A stretch of 64,000 nt of DNA, from NCBI RefSeq assembly GCF_003331055.1, contig NZ_PUQD01000015.1, positions 16,285 to 80,284 on the forward strand, in the 5' to 3' direction. Positions 6,942 to 14,379 of this stretch are shown here, one piece after another (positions within the stretch are counted from its first letter, which is position 1; every line of letters starts with the position of its first letter). The notes below the pieces were generated by a model that was not told where the DNA came from, ran no database searches, and was given only the letters and a program-made list of their open reading frames with translations. The DNA is from Pseudomonas sp. AFG_SD02_1510_Pfu_092. Lineage in GTDB: Bacteria; Pseudomonadota; Gammaproteobacteria; Pseudomonadales; Pseudomonadaceae. Position numbers and translations under genes: made by a program.

Positions 6942-9488
6942 TCAGAATTTTTGACGTCTTGCGCTTCGCATAACTTTCGTACTTTCATCGCTGAAGCTTT
7001 GCATGGCTTTAGATGTGAACATATCTTCATCTGGCATACCCAAAGAGTAAAGCTCTTTTTCTCTAAGCTCCTCGGATCTTATGTAATCCAGAAATTCTTT
7101 TACTCGCTCAAGTCTAACTTTTACTCGTTCGAGCCTGTTGCCCTTTATGAAATAATTATATTCTGTCTTTGCGGCTTCTATTAGGTAGTTACTTGTAGTT
7201 TCGTTAAATATCCCGCAGTCGGTACAGATTAGATCTAGGTATGTGAAGTAATATGCTAAGTCGTTAAGCATGTACAGGCCGTAGCTGGTTATTTTTATTC
7301 CATCTACGGATTCGGAATAGGAGTCGAGGCGATTATTTGACTCAATGAAGCCGTGTTTCAGTAACACATCTAAATTTTGTTCGAGGTCATCGGTCATGCT
7401 GAAGACTTCAGCAAAGTAAGCTCTAAGCTCTGCAACATTTGTGTACTGAGGTGCTGAAGGATCTACGCCCTTCGAGATTTTTCTCAAGATTCTAAGTGCG
7501 GTAAAATGTGAGCCGTGTCTTGAAGATCTTATTTGGTAGATGTTGGGGATGTCACTAACCGATTCGTCGTAGAAATATCGGTTGGGGATCATTACTGGTT
7601 TTATTACTTGGTGTATTTTAAATGTCCATGTTCCATTGGAGATCATTTCCTCTACGTTAGTATAGCCAGAGAGAAGAAAGCTCCTAAATAGGTCTAAGGA
7701 CAAGCGTATGTCTCCATGAGCACAAGCGCTTAAGAATTGGTTTAATGGTGATTGATAGTTTGCGAATTCACGGCTCAATATTTTTAGATACCGTGAACTG
7801 TCTGTTGTAAAGCCTGTGTCGTAATCTCCGAGGCTCTCTTTAGAAATCTTGTTTTCGTCTAAGAGTATTGACACGGTGTAGTCTAGACGTTTCTTGAAAA
7901 CTTCTGCAGGTTTGGGTGAGCTGATATGAAAACCGGAGTTCTGAAAGGCGTCTAGCACACCATGTATCTTTGAGTCATAGAACCTTTCTTCACGCATTGA
8001 AATGAGGGTGACACTTTTAAGGCGATCTGATATTTCTTGGGCAGAAGAAAAGCAGAAGTCTTGTACAGTTGTGGAGTACTGGTCGGTGTTATCAATTACA
8101 ATAATAGCGCCTCGCTCCTGGGCGGCTAGTCTCTCTACAAGCCGCTCGGCGCAATACGCTAAGTCAATTTTCCAGCCAGCCACCAAAGAGTTGAGCTTTA
8201 TGTTGTAGTTTTCAGATTCTGGCTGTAGGCCGGCTAGGTCCTGTCTTTTGGCGACCTCAAACCTATCTGCAAATAGTTCGGAGATTAAAGTTTCTCTTTG
8301 TGCGTTTAAAAGGTCATCTAGGTCGAGCTGTGCAACCAGATTGCTCCAAATGGTTTTGCGTATGATTTCAATGTCTTCTGGGACTTTAAGTAAGTCAATA
8401 ATAGCAATCGCTGAATGGTCTCGAAGCCACTTTGGTGCGTGATGGTGCAGCAATCTTTTGATAAAGGTGGACTTGCCTGCTCCCTTGCCTCCAAATAAAA
8501 CTAGCACTTCTCCCCTTCTATTTTCTTTTATGTTTTTTGTTAGACGACCTCCCAGTCGTCCACCTTTTCCCGTATCTTCAAGCTGCTGCACTCCGTAAGA
8601 CTGAAAGTATGGGGATAAAGAATCTTGAATTAAAGATCGCATTCCATCAGAGGTGCCTTGGTATTCTCGCTGGGAGACGTAGCATCTTTCCATGAACTCA
8701 GTGTCTGAGTCTTTTATGACCCCGAAGTACCTATTGACGATCGGACGAAGTTTTGAGGCAAGCCTGTTTGCTGTGATGGTGTGGGAATAGGATGGAATTT
8801 TTTCTTTCGGAAAGAAAATTGTTCTATCTTTGGGTTGTGCGCTACTTAGTAATATGGGAAGTGATGAGTTGTCAACGATTGCTGTGTATGAGAGGGAATT
8901 GATTGCCTTGGTGTATTCGAGTTTAAAAAAGTCTAGAGAACGGACCACGAAGGCTTGAAGAGTCTCCCAACGCTTGCCTTTTTCAAAGGTTTTGAAGAAT
9001 ATCCATTCCATCCCATTGGTAATACAAGCGTACTCACATCCGGTATCGAAGCAGTATGTTCGTACTTGTTCCATCGCTGATTTTACGGTTGCATCGGAAA
9101 TGAGCTTTCTAATCGATATGTAAGAGCATTTCTCTACAGGAGAACTTGCAATTGGTAATTCGAAGAAAATACCTGCTCGCTTAGCTTCGATGAATAGTAG
9201 ATCGTCACCGTTGTTTTTCTTTAGAACGTAGTCAGCATATCCTGGAGCAATATACTCTTCGACTGAAACCCTGTTTTTTGGCCAGCTTAGGAAGTCGTGA
9301 ATAATAAAATCTATGATTTTATGTCGTGTCTCAGCTTCGTTTATGTCGCGAGAGTTGTGGCACTTAATGACTTCATCAAGTGCGTCTAACTTGTCGTTTG
9401 CGATGGAGATTTTCTTTCCTTTAGACACGGCTGACTTCCTGCGTTCGTAAATTTCAAATTTTTCGTGCGTGGGGCCAAGTGCCATCAT
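6942..9488 (-). CDS. PD-(D/E)XK nuclease-like / P-loop NTPase fusion, candidate defence protein
   Basis: An 848-residue protein that I do not recognise as a named system. Residues ~50-170 look like a restriction-type (HsdR_N-like) PD-(D/E)XK nuclease: helix with Glu at ~51-53, GYADYVL with Asp86, then LLFIEAKRAG with Glu101 and Lys103. A linker leads to a P-loop NTPase with Walker A FGGKGAGKST (332-341) and Walker B AIIVIDNTD (461-469); the VTLISMREERF stretch further on could be a sensor. Residues ~560-848 are helical with no repeat I can name. This order, nuclease effector, NTPase, large C-terminal region, resembles STAND/Avs-type immune proteins. The gene is visibly AT-richer than its neighbours, so it is recently acquired. 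Two tandem ATGs (9488, 9485) have only a weak ribosome site. It lies convergent to the recombinase pair and 472 bases downstream of the OLD gene on the same strand. Confidence 0.8.
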   Translation of the reverse strand: MMALGPTHEKFEIYERRKSAVSKGKKISIANDKLDALDEVIKCHNSRDINEAETRHKIIDFIIHDFLSWPKNRVSVEEYIAPGYADYVLKKNNGDDLLFIEAKRAGIFFELPIASSPVEKCSYISIRKLISDATVKSAMEQVRTYCFDTGCEYACITNGMEWIFFKTFEKGKRWETLQAFVVRSLDFFKLEYTKAINSLSYTAIVDNSSLPILLSSAQPKDRTIFFPKEKIPSYSHTITANRLASKLRPIVNRYFGVIKDSDTEFMERCYVSQREYQGTSDGMRSLIQDSLSPYFQSYGVQQLEDTGKGGRLGGRLTKNIKENRRGEVLVLFGGKGAGKSTFIKRLLHHHAPKWLRDHSAIAIIDLLKVPEDIEIIRKTIWSNLVAQLDLDDLLNAQRETLISELFADRFEVAKRQDLAGLQPESENYNIKLNSLVAGWKIDLAYCAERLVERLAAQERGAIIVIDNTDQYSTTVQDFCFSSAQEISDRLKSVTLISMREERFYDSKIHGVLDAFQNSGFHISSPKPAEVFKKRLDYTVSILLDENKISKESLGDYDTGFTTDSSRYLKILSREFANYQSPLNQFLSACAHGDIRLSLDLFRSFLLSGYTNVEEMISNGTWTFKIHQVIKPVMIPNRYFYDESVSDIPNIYQIRSSRHGSHFTALRILRKISKGVDPSAPQYTNVAELRAYFAEVFSMTDDLEQNLDVLLKHGFIESNNRLDSYSESVDGIKITSYGLYMLNDLAYYFTYLDLICTDCGIFNETTSNYLIEAAKTEYNYFIKGNRLERVKVRLERVKEFLDYIRSEELREKELYSLGMPDEDMFTSKAMQSFSDESTKVMRSARRQKF

Positions 9489-9960
9489 TCTAGCCTAGAC
9501 TAGTTTCTTTATCAAATCTGCAAGGTTTTGTCTGGGGCTGATTGTTCTGTCGTTGCAAATGCCTTTGCTGCTTCAGCTTCGGGAAATCTTAATTTATTTG
9601 GTTGCGATTTCTGAAGTGCAGGCTATTTGATAGAGTTTCTCGTTTTTTCTATTTCCTTGGGCTCAATGTGTGTGGGTTTGTTTTCTCGCAGGTAACTCGT
9701 AATTAAGGAAATGGTGAAGGTGATAAATTTATCGTTTTCTACATCAACGTCACAAGGGGCGTGAGGGACAAGATATGCAAGTCCCTACTCTTATGAAAAA
9801 TATGGTGAGGGGTTAATATGTCTACTTGAAAGATCCACCGAGCCTAGTGAGGAAAATCTCTAGGTCCGGTGGCTGTCTTTAACAGAAATCAGCTGTTGGC
9901 CGATATCTGTCTCCGGGCTCTGATAGCATTTCGTCGTGGATGGCAACCTTTCAACGAAGG
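9489..9960. other. AT-rich gap between the two defence-type genes
   Basis: 472 bases with no convincing protein gene. It should contain the promoter of the leftward 848-residue gene and the 3' end signal of the OLD gene. One imperfect stem-loop is present at 9835-9872. No reverse transcriptase or other partner is nearby to support a retron-type RNA. Confidence 0.5.
9835..9872. other. Stem-loop downstream of the OLD gene
   Basis: CCACCG (9835-9840) and CCTAG (9843-9847) pair with CTAGG (9860-9864) and CGGTGG (9867-9872). It lies about 90 bases past the OLD stop codon on the minus strand, so it could end that transcript, though no T-run follows. It could also belong to a small RNA. Confidence 0.45.
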
Positions 9961-11787
9961 CTAAGTCAGCATGCTGCCCAAACGGCGGAGCCAGCCTCGA
10001 ACTTCGCCATCTGGATCTCGCTCATCCAGCATCGCAGCTGTCATACAAGGGAAGGCTTGTTGAGCGAGCTTTCTTTTCGCATTGGAGTCTTTAAGAGGTT
10101 TTCCACTGCCAGAATGCGCTACGAATGCTTCCCCGAATACTTTGGGGGTTGCTTTGCCTTCGAACGGGTGGTCGGTAATCTCGATTTGGAAACCGAATGC
10201 CATTGAGATAGCATCCTTATGAAGGTAGCTTTCGATCTCATGTTTGGTGGTGACAACTGCCCAAGAGCCATTTCCACGCTCGTTCACCTTTCGGGCAGAC
10301 TCAGCATATTCAGGAACATCTCCGTCGTAGATGTGCACCTCTTGTTTGTTGAGGCCGCGTAAGTAGTGCTGGTTTACCCAATGTTCAAGTGTGCCGCCGC
10401 CTAGGACGACAAATGCTAGGCGATCATCAGATGCAAGGTTGGGTAATGTTGCGTCAGATTGGTATAAGGCATTGGACAGAGCCTTTAACGCTAAGACATC
10501 GGTCGGCCCCTCGACACACAACAATACTTGAACACGGCTGTCTGGTGTTACACCGAGCGCTTCAGCTACTTGGCCAAACGCGTCGACCCCTGATTGAATT
10601 TGGGGCTTCTTAGTCTCGGAATGGCGTGATACATAGCGGATGCTCTCTTGGGGCAGAGAGGAGGCGAAGCCGGGGCTGTGAGTCGTCAGAAGTACTTGGC
10701 AGCCCGAATCTTCTGACAATGCCTTGAATGAGTCGATAAGAATACGCTGATTATTCGGGTGCTGTGCTGTCTCCGGTTCTTCTACGGCATAGATCATGCT
10801 GCGCTTGGCACTGGTTTGGAGGCGGCGCTCTGCCTCAGCTTTGAAGAAACTCACCAATACCAGTCGTCGTACGCCGCTACCCCGTTTATTCAATGGGATG
10901 CCGTCATCGGTGCTCAAGCTAAGCGAAAACAGACCCTGCCATTTGGCGGCAGAAGGGGGGCTGAACTCGGGCGTCAGTTCACTGGCAAGGTTCGGATCAA
11001 TCGTGGCCAGCGCGGCGTGCGTGTTTCGCGCTATCTCCTCCGCCTTCTCCCGCACCTTAGCTTGAATGCGCGCAATGTCCTCTTGAACCTCCGCGATTGC
11101 TGCTGCTACAGCCGCTTTCATGGGACTCTGGACCTCGTTGTCGGAATCCCGGCTGCTTCGATCGCTTTGGAACAGCGCAAACATGGGCAGGTGTGGCTCG
11201 ATTTGATCCCAGATCCGCTTAACATCATCCTTGAGCTTGCCCACCGGAATAGCGATCTCCCGAAGCTGGAGGTCGCCGGATGCAGCCCAAATGGCGCGCC
11301 GCATCCCAGGATTTCCTTTCAGAGCGACTTCTAGTCCAAGGTCCTTAACTTTTTTCTGTAGCTCTTTCTCTTTCAACTCCAGGAGATTGCTGCAGGAAGA
11401 AGCAGTGGGATGGTTCGCGATTACTAAAACTTCTGCGGTTGGCTTTTTGTTTGTGCAATCGAAGGTCTTTCGGATTTTCAGACTCCCATCCTTGGTCAGC
11501 AGGTATTCGTCGGCTAATGTGGTCTCAGCTCCCGCATCCAGGGTCAGCGTTGGGGGTAGCTCCGAAAACTCGCAGGTAATTGAGACAGTTTTGTCGGCGT
11601 TGTGAACGTTGGCATCCGCTTGTTCCATGGATACAAGATCCCCGTTAAAGAAGATTTCCAAAGCCTCCAATATGGTCGATTTGCCGATATCGTTTCGGCC
11701 TACAAAAGTCGTCAAATCGTCAAATTCGATTCGAACCTCTTCCCTGTAGCAGCGGAAGTTGGTGATGGAGACTGCTTCCAATCGCAT
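9961..11787 (-). CDS. OLD-family ATPase with TOPRIM nuclease domain
   Basis: A 608-residue protein of the overcoming-lysogenisation-defect family, nucleases used in phage defence (P2 Old, GajA of Gabija). The N-terminal ABC/SMC-type ATPase has Walker A GRNDIGKST (30-38), a signature-like GSGVRR (303-308), Walker B MIYAVEEPE (331-339) and the H-loop TTHSP (368-372). A coiled-coil-like helical insertion spans ~225-265. The C-terminal TOPRIM domain shows CVEGPTDVLAL (Glu426, Asp430) and IYDGD (486-490), the acidic metal-binding residues. The ATG at 11787 has GGGGAG six bases upstream. No UvrD helicase (GajB) or reverse transcriptase adjoins it, so it looks like a stand-alone class 1 OLD. It shares strand with the nuclease-NTPase gene downstream. 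Confidence 0.88.
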   Translation of the reverse strand: MRLEAVSITNFRCYREEVRIEFDDLTTFVGRNDIGKSTILEALEIFFNGDLVSMEQADANVHNADKTVSITCEFSELPPTLTLDAGAETTLADEYLLTKDGSLKIRKTFDCTNKKPTAEVLVIANHPTASSCSNLLELKEKELQKKVKDLGLEVALKGNPGMRRAIWAASGDLQLREIAIPVGKLKDDVKRIWDQIEPHLPMFALFQSDRSSRDSDNEVQSPMKAAVAAAIAEVQEDIARIQAKVREKAEEIARNTHAALATIDPNLASELTPEFSPPSAAKWQGLFSLSLSTDDGIPLNKRGSGVRRLVLVSFFKAEAERRLQTSAKRSMIYAVEEPETAQHPNNQRILIDSFKALSEDSGCQVLLTTHSPGFASSLPQESIRYVSRHSETKKPQIQSGVDAFGQVAEALGVTPDSRVQVLLCVEGPTDVLALKALSNALYQSDATLPNLASDDRLAFVVLGGGTLEHWVNQHYLRGLNKQEVHIYDGDVPEYAESARKVNERGNGSWAVVTTKHEIESYLHKDAISMAFGFQIEITDHPFEGKATPKVFGEAFVAHSGSGKPLKDSNAKRKLAQQAFPCMTAAMLDERDPDGEVRGWLRRLGSMLT

Positions 11788-11953
11788 GTTGTGCTCCCCT
11801 GAGCGTCTTCCCCTGCAGCCACATCGGCTGCTTGTCGATGATGCAGTGGGGTGATCGTCGTAGCAACGTGATCTTCGCCTAGAGATACTTTAAGAGATAG
11901 AATTTGTTTTTGTAATTGATAGTTATCATATAAATCAATTGGTTACGCTATTA

Positions 11954-11978
11954 TTCGACTCCTGGTGCCGCACCATTC
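11954..11978 (+). other. attR (imperfect copy of the tRNA-Thr 3' end)
   Basis: TTCGACTCCTGGTGCCG then CACCATTC, equal to the 3' end of the tRNA at 3181-3206 except T to C and one lost G. The G loss falls in what was the acceptor stem, harmless here because the island supplies the functional 3' end. Confidence 0.75.
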
Positions 11979-11990
11979 GCAGTATCAAAA

Positions 11991-12017
11991 AGGCTCACCG
12001 AAAGGTGGGCCTTTTTT
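11991..12017 (+). terminator. Displaced tRNA terminator
   Basis: GGCTCACC-GAAA-GGTGGGCC followed by TTTTTT, directly after attR with no gene ending there; best explained as the former terminator of tRNA-Thr, now 8.8 kb away. Confidence 0.8.
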
Positions 12018-12106
12018 GTTTTCAAGGTCGCTAAAGCACATATCCTTGGCCCAGGCTGACATGGTCGGTGTGGGAACAACGGTCTTGTGTTGCCTGTACT
12101 GACCTC

Positions 12107-12192
12107 ATCGCTGGCAAGCCAGGCTCCCACAGGTACAGCGTTAACCCAAAGCCATCGCAGTACCTGTGGGAGCGGGTTCACCCGCGAAGCAG
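12107..12192. repeat. Inverted REP pair
   Basis: A leftward unit (CATCGCTGGCAAGCCAGGCT then CCCACAGG) and a rightward unit (CCTGTGGGAGCGGGTTCACC). Confidence 0.8.
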
Positions 12193-12416
12193 GCGACGCG
12201 GTAGATGGCACCGGCTGCACTGGTTTTCGCGGCTAAAGCCTATAGGAATAGCTCAAGGCATGAGGTCAACGCGGTCGGCGTAGGAGCAACTATCTCTGAG
12301 GGTTTATTTTCAACGATCCTCGGCGGCCATCGCATACCGATCGCGTTCGAAAATTTGCAAGGTCCCATCGATACCATTCATCCCCTCCTTCAACAGGAAG
12401 GTCTGATTGGCCAAAT

Positions 12417-12890
12417 TCACGCCACCCCATGCATGAAGAATTCAACCGGTACGTTAAAAAACTCAGCGAACCCCTTTATCTGCGCAACTGTCATTTTCCG
12501 CTTATTATTCAATATCTCCGAAACCGCGCTCTGGTTCGCTATCGCTACCAGATCTTTTTGCTTCACGCCCCTGTCCGTCATCAGAAATTGCAGTGCCTCT
12601 GACTGCGTAGCGAAAGGGACCAATACGGTTTCACGCTCATACTCATAAACCCGGTCCGATACCATCACGGCGAAGCGAGCGGCAGCATGTTCTTCGCTGT
12701 CAGCGTGGGAGTAAAGCTCGTCAATCAACATCATCCGAGCCTGCAGATCAGCATCATCCTGAATGGGATCGTGACAAGCAGCCAACAGCTGAGCCAGTGT
12801 CGTGGCCTGCGCGTTCAACCCATCCAGCAGGGGTGAAATATTAGCGATGAAGGAGTCCAGCCCAGTGGCCTTGATCTTGTCACGCTTCAT
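12417..12890 (-). CDS. higA: HigA-type antitoxin with HTH domain
   Basis: A 157-residue antitoxin. The C-terminal ~60 residues are an XRE/Cro-type helix-turn-helix (LMTDRGVKQKDLVAIANQ, then SAVSEILNNKRKMTVAQIKG), which binds the operator and represses the operon; the N-terminal part probably neutralises the toxin. The ATG at 12890 has AGGTG about 8 bases upstream; a TTG further up is less likely. It lies 42 bases after higB on the same strand, toxin first, the usual hig order. The long N-terminal extension fits the HigA antitoxins that accompany HigB_toxin-family (PF09907) partners. Confidence 0.88.
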   Translation of the reverse strand: MKRDKIKATGLDSFIANISPLLDGLNAQATTLAQLLAACHDPIQDDADLQARMMLIDELYSHADSEEHAAARFAVMVSDRVYEYERETVLVPFATQSEALQFLMTDRGVKQKDLVAIANQSAVSEILNNKRKMTVAQIKGFAEFFNVPVEFFMHGVA

Positions 12891-12932
12891 TTTGTCACCT
12901 ATCAATTTGTTAGTTGCAGTTGCAGCGTGGAT

Positions 12933-13286
12933 CTACTTGACATCATGTTTGCACCATTTGTCGTAATCAGCGTGTGACAGTACGGCTTTTATATAAATGA
13001 TGCCCGATGCACCGTTGACCCAGGAAATGATCCTGCATTCATTTTTCTTGATATCGAAGACATAGATATCAAGCGGTCCCTTTTTGCTTGCAGGCCTCAG
13101 TTTCGAGTGTGGAACCCGATCGACGTTCCACCCCGACACGGTTAGCCACGTCTGCCGGACCTGCTCAAAGGACTCGAAGCGCAAACCGACCCTGTCAAAC
13201 GTCGTTAGCCACAAGCTCAAGGGGGCCTTCCATTGGGCATGGGTTTCAATGGCCTTGGTTACCGCCGCTCGTGTGATTACCCGCAT
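12933..13286 (-). CDS. higB: HigB-type mRNA interferase toxin
   Basis: A 117-residue toxin of the HigB_toxin family (RelE-like fold), which cleaves mRNA on the ribosome. The family pattern is clear: SGWNVDRVPHSKLRP, then IYVFDIKKNECRIISWV, IIYIKAVLSHADYDKW at the C-terminus with the conserved His and Tyr-Asp-Lys. The ATG at 13286 has GGAAC upstream. It is the first gene of the pair and lies just downstream of the large operator palindrome. The pair sits 0.4 kb outside attR, so it may belong to the anaerobic block or be a separate arrival. Confidence 0.88.
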   Translation of the reverse strand: MRVITRAAVTKAIETHAQWKAPLSLWLTTFDRVGLRFESFEQVRQTWLTVSGWNVDRVPHSKLRPASKKGPLDIYVFDIKKNECRIISWVNGASGIIYIKAVLSHADYDKWCKHDVK

Positions 13287-13322
13287 TTTCTTGTTCCGGC
13301 GTCCCTACTTGGCACAAAAAAT

Positions 13323-13367
13323 ATTCCATATCCAGATATCTGTCAACCAGATATCTGGATATGGAAT
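13323..13367 (-). promoter_or_regulatory. higBA operator: 20-bp-arm palindrome
   Basis: ATTCCATATCCAGATATCTG (13323-13342) is repeated exactly in inverted form at 13348-13367 across TCAAC. Each arm contains the smaller palindrome CAGATATCTG, so it offers two symmetric sites for HigA or HigBA. It lies 37 bases upstream of the higB start, the expected position for autorepression. Confidence 0.8.
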
Positions 13368-13374
13368 GTCGCCG

Positions 13375-14100
13375 TCAGGCCACCTCCCTCACCTCAAACC
13401 CCTCGAACAACTGCCCCAAATATCGCCAAACCCCCTCCACCTCAGCCGGCCTCCCCACCTCGCCCAACCTCGCATCCAGCATCCTCCCCGCCCGCGCCAG
13501 TTGCACCACGAACCTGCGCACCCCAGCCCCTGCCAAGCGCTCCCCCAACCGCTGCACCTGCTGGCAATCGAACAACCCCCAATGCACCGTGGTACGGCAC
13601 TCATGGTCCACCCCACTGGCCAGCAACAATTCCAGGCTCGCCCAGTTCGCCCGGCCGCTGCCGCGCACGCCGGTGATCAGTTGGCAGTCTTCTTCCAGCG
13701 CCTTCACGTCCATCCCCACCCAGTCGCAATACGGCAACACCCGGTTCAGCGAGCCGGGGCGAATGCCGGCGGTGTGCAGCCCTACCTTGAAGCCGCGTTC
13801 GCGCACGGCGCGCATGGCAGCAGGCAGGGCGGGTTGCAGGGTGGCTTCGCCGCCGCTGAAAACCACGGCCTGCAGCAGGCCCTGGCGGCGGTCGAGCAGG
13901 TCGAGGACATCGCGCCAGGGCAGGCCGGGGTCGGGGGTGCGGGGGATCAGTTCGGGGTTGTGGCAGTAGCGGCATTGCCAGGCGCAGCCTTGGCAGAACA
14001 CCACGCAGGCGAGGTGGTCGGGGTAGTCGAGAGTGGTCAGGGGTTGCAGGCCGCCGATGCGCAGGGCGCTGGCCTGGCAGTTGGGATTTGGGGTTGGCAT
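13375..14100 (-). CDS. nrdG: Anaerobic ribonucleotide reductase activating protein
   Basis: A 241-residue radical-SAM enzyme that uses a [4Fe-4S] cluster and SAM to make the glycyl radical on NrdD. The cluster motif is CAWQCRYCHNPEL (CxxxCxxC); SGGEATLQ is the SAM-binding glycine motif. The ATG at 14100 follows AGGAG by five bases; upstream in-frame codons come from REP sequence and are rejected. It lies downstream of the split nrdD genes on the same strand, separated by a REP element, and so completes the oxygen-independent deoxynucleotide pathway. The length matches the short pyruvate-formate-lyase-activase-like NrdG subfamily rather than E. coli NrdG (about 154 residues). Confidence 0.9.
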   Translation of the reverse strand: MPTPNPNCQASALRIGGLQPLTTLDYPDHLACVVFCQGCAWQCRYCHNPELIPRTPDPGLPWRDVLDLLDRRQGLLQAVVFSGGEATLQPALPAAMRAVRERGFKVGLHTAGIRPGSLNRVLPYCDWVGMDVKALEEDCQLITGVRGSGRANWASLELLLASGVDHECRTTVHWGLFDCQQVQRLGERLAGAGVRRFVVQLARAGRMLDARLGEVGRPAEVEGVWRYLGQLFEGFEVREVA

Positions 14101-14140
14101 GGTTGCTCCTGGGTAAGGAGAAGTCTTGGTTGCCTGGGCT

Positions 14141-14216
14141 GGCCTCATCGCCGGCAAGCCGGGCTCCCACAGGTATTGCATAGAACTCGAGGATGTAGCT
14201 GGTCTGTGGGAGCAGT
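14141..14216. repeat. REP pair between nrdG and nrdD
   Basis: CCTCATCGCCGGCAAGCC then GGGCTCCCACAGG, facing a truncated rightward unit (CTGTGGGAGCAG). Confidence 0.75.
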
Positions 14217-14229
14217 CAGGCTTGATCCG

Positions 14230-14379
14230 TCAGCGTTGCTCGCGGAAGTGCCGGCGTTCGTGGTGTTCGGACTGTTTGCCGGGGTTGAAGGCGGCCACGG
14301 GGCGGTGGTAACCCATCACGCGGGTCCACACCTCGCAGCGCTGGCGTTTTTCTTCAGGCAGTGGCTGGTTTGCATTCAT
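14230..14379 (-). CDS. nrdD: Detached glycyl-radical domain of anaerobic ribonucleotide reductase
   Basis: A 49-residue protein, MNANQPLPEEKRQ at its start, whose centre CEVWTRVMGYHRPV is the C-terminal glycyl-radical finger of class III ribonucleotide reductases (NRDD domain); Gly23 in VMGY would carry the radical. In most species this stretch is the C-terminus of NrdD itself. Here it is in a different frame from the main subunit, begins inside its last codons (26-base overlap), and has its own strong Shine-Dalgarno AAGGAG eight bases before the ATG. That argues for deliberate separate translation and assembly in trans, as YfiD does for pyruvate formate-lyase. The alternative is a single-base indel that split one gene. 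Confidence 0.8.
   Translation of the reverse strand: MNANQPLPEEKRQRCEVWTRVMGYHRPVAAFNPGKQSEHHERRHFREQR

Larger units (their letters stand above)
11788..12416. other. Island right flank without genes
   Basis: 629 bases. The first ~160 bases are AT-rich and probably hold the leftward promoter of the OLD gene. attR and a tRNA-type terminator follow at 11954-12017, then a REP pair, then ~220 bases with no gene that I can support before the end of higA. Confidence 0.55.

Noticed and set aside
6849..7184. Rightward hydrophobic frame after the small recombinase partner
   Set aside because: Runs through the terminator at 6909-6938 and is antisense to the 848-residue gene.
9489..9960. Retron-type non-coding RNA
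   Set aside because: No reverse transcriptase in the island; only one imperfect stem-loop.
9961..11787. Gabija system
   Set aside because: The GajA-like OLD protein is present but no UvrD-type helicase gene adjoins it.
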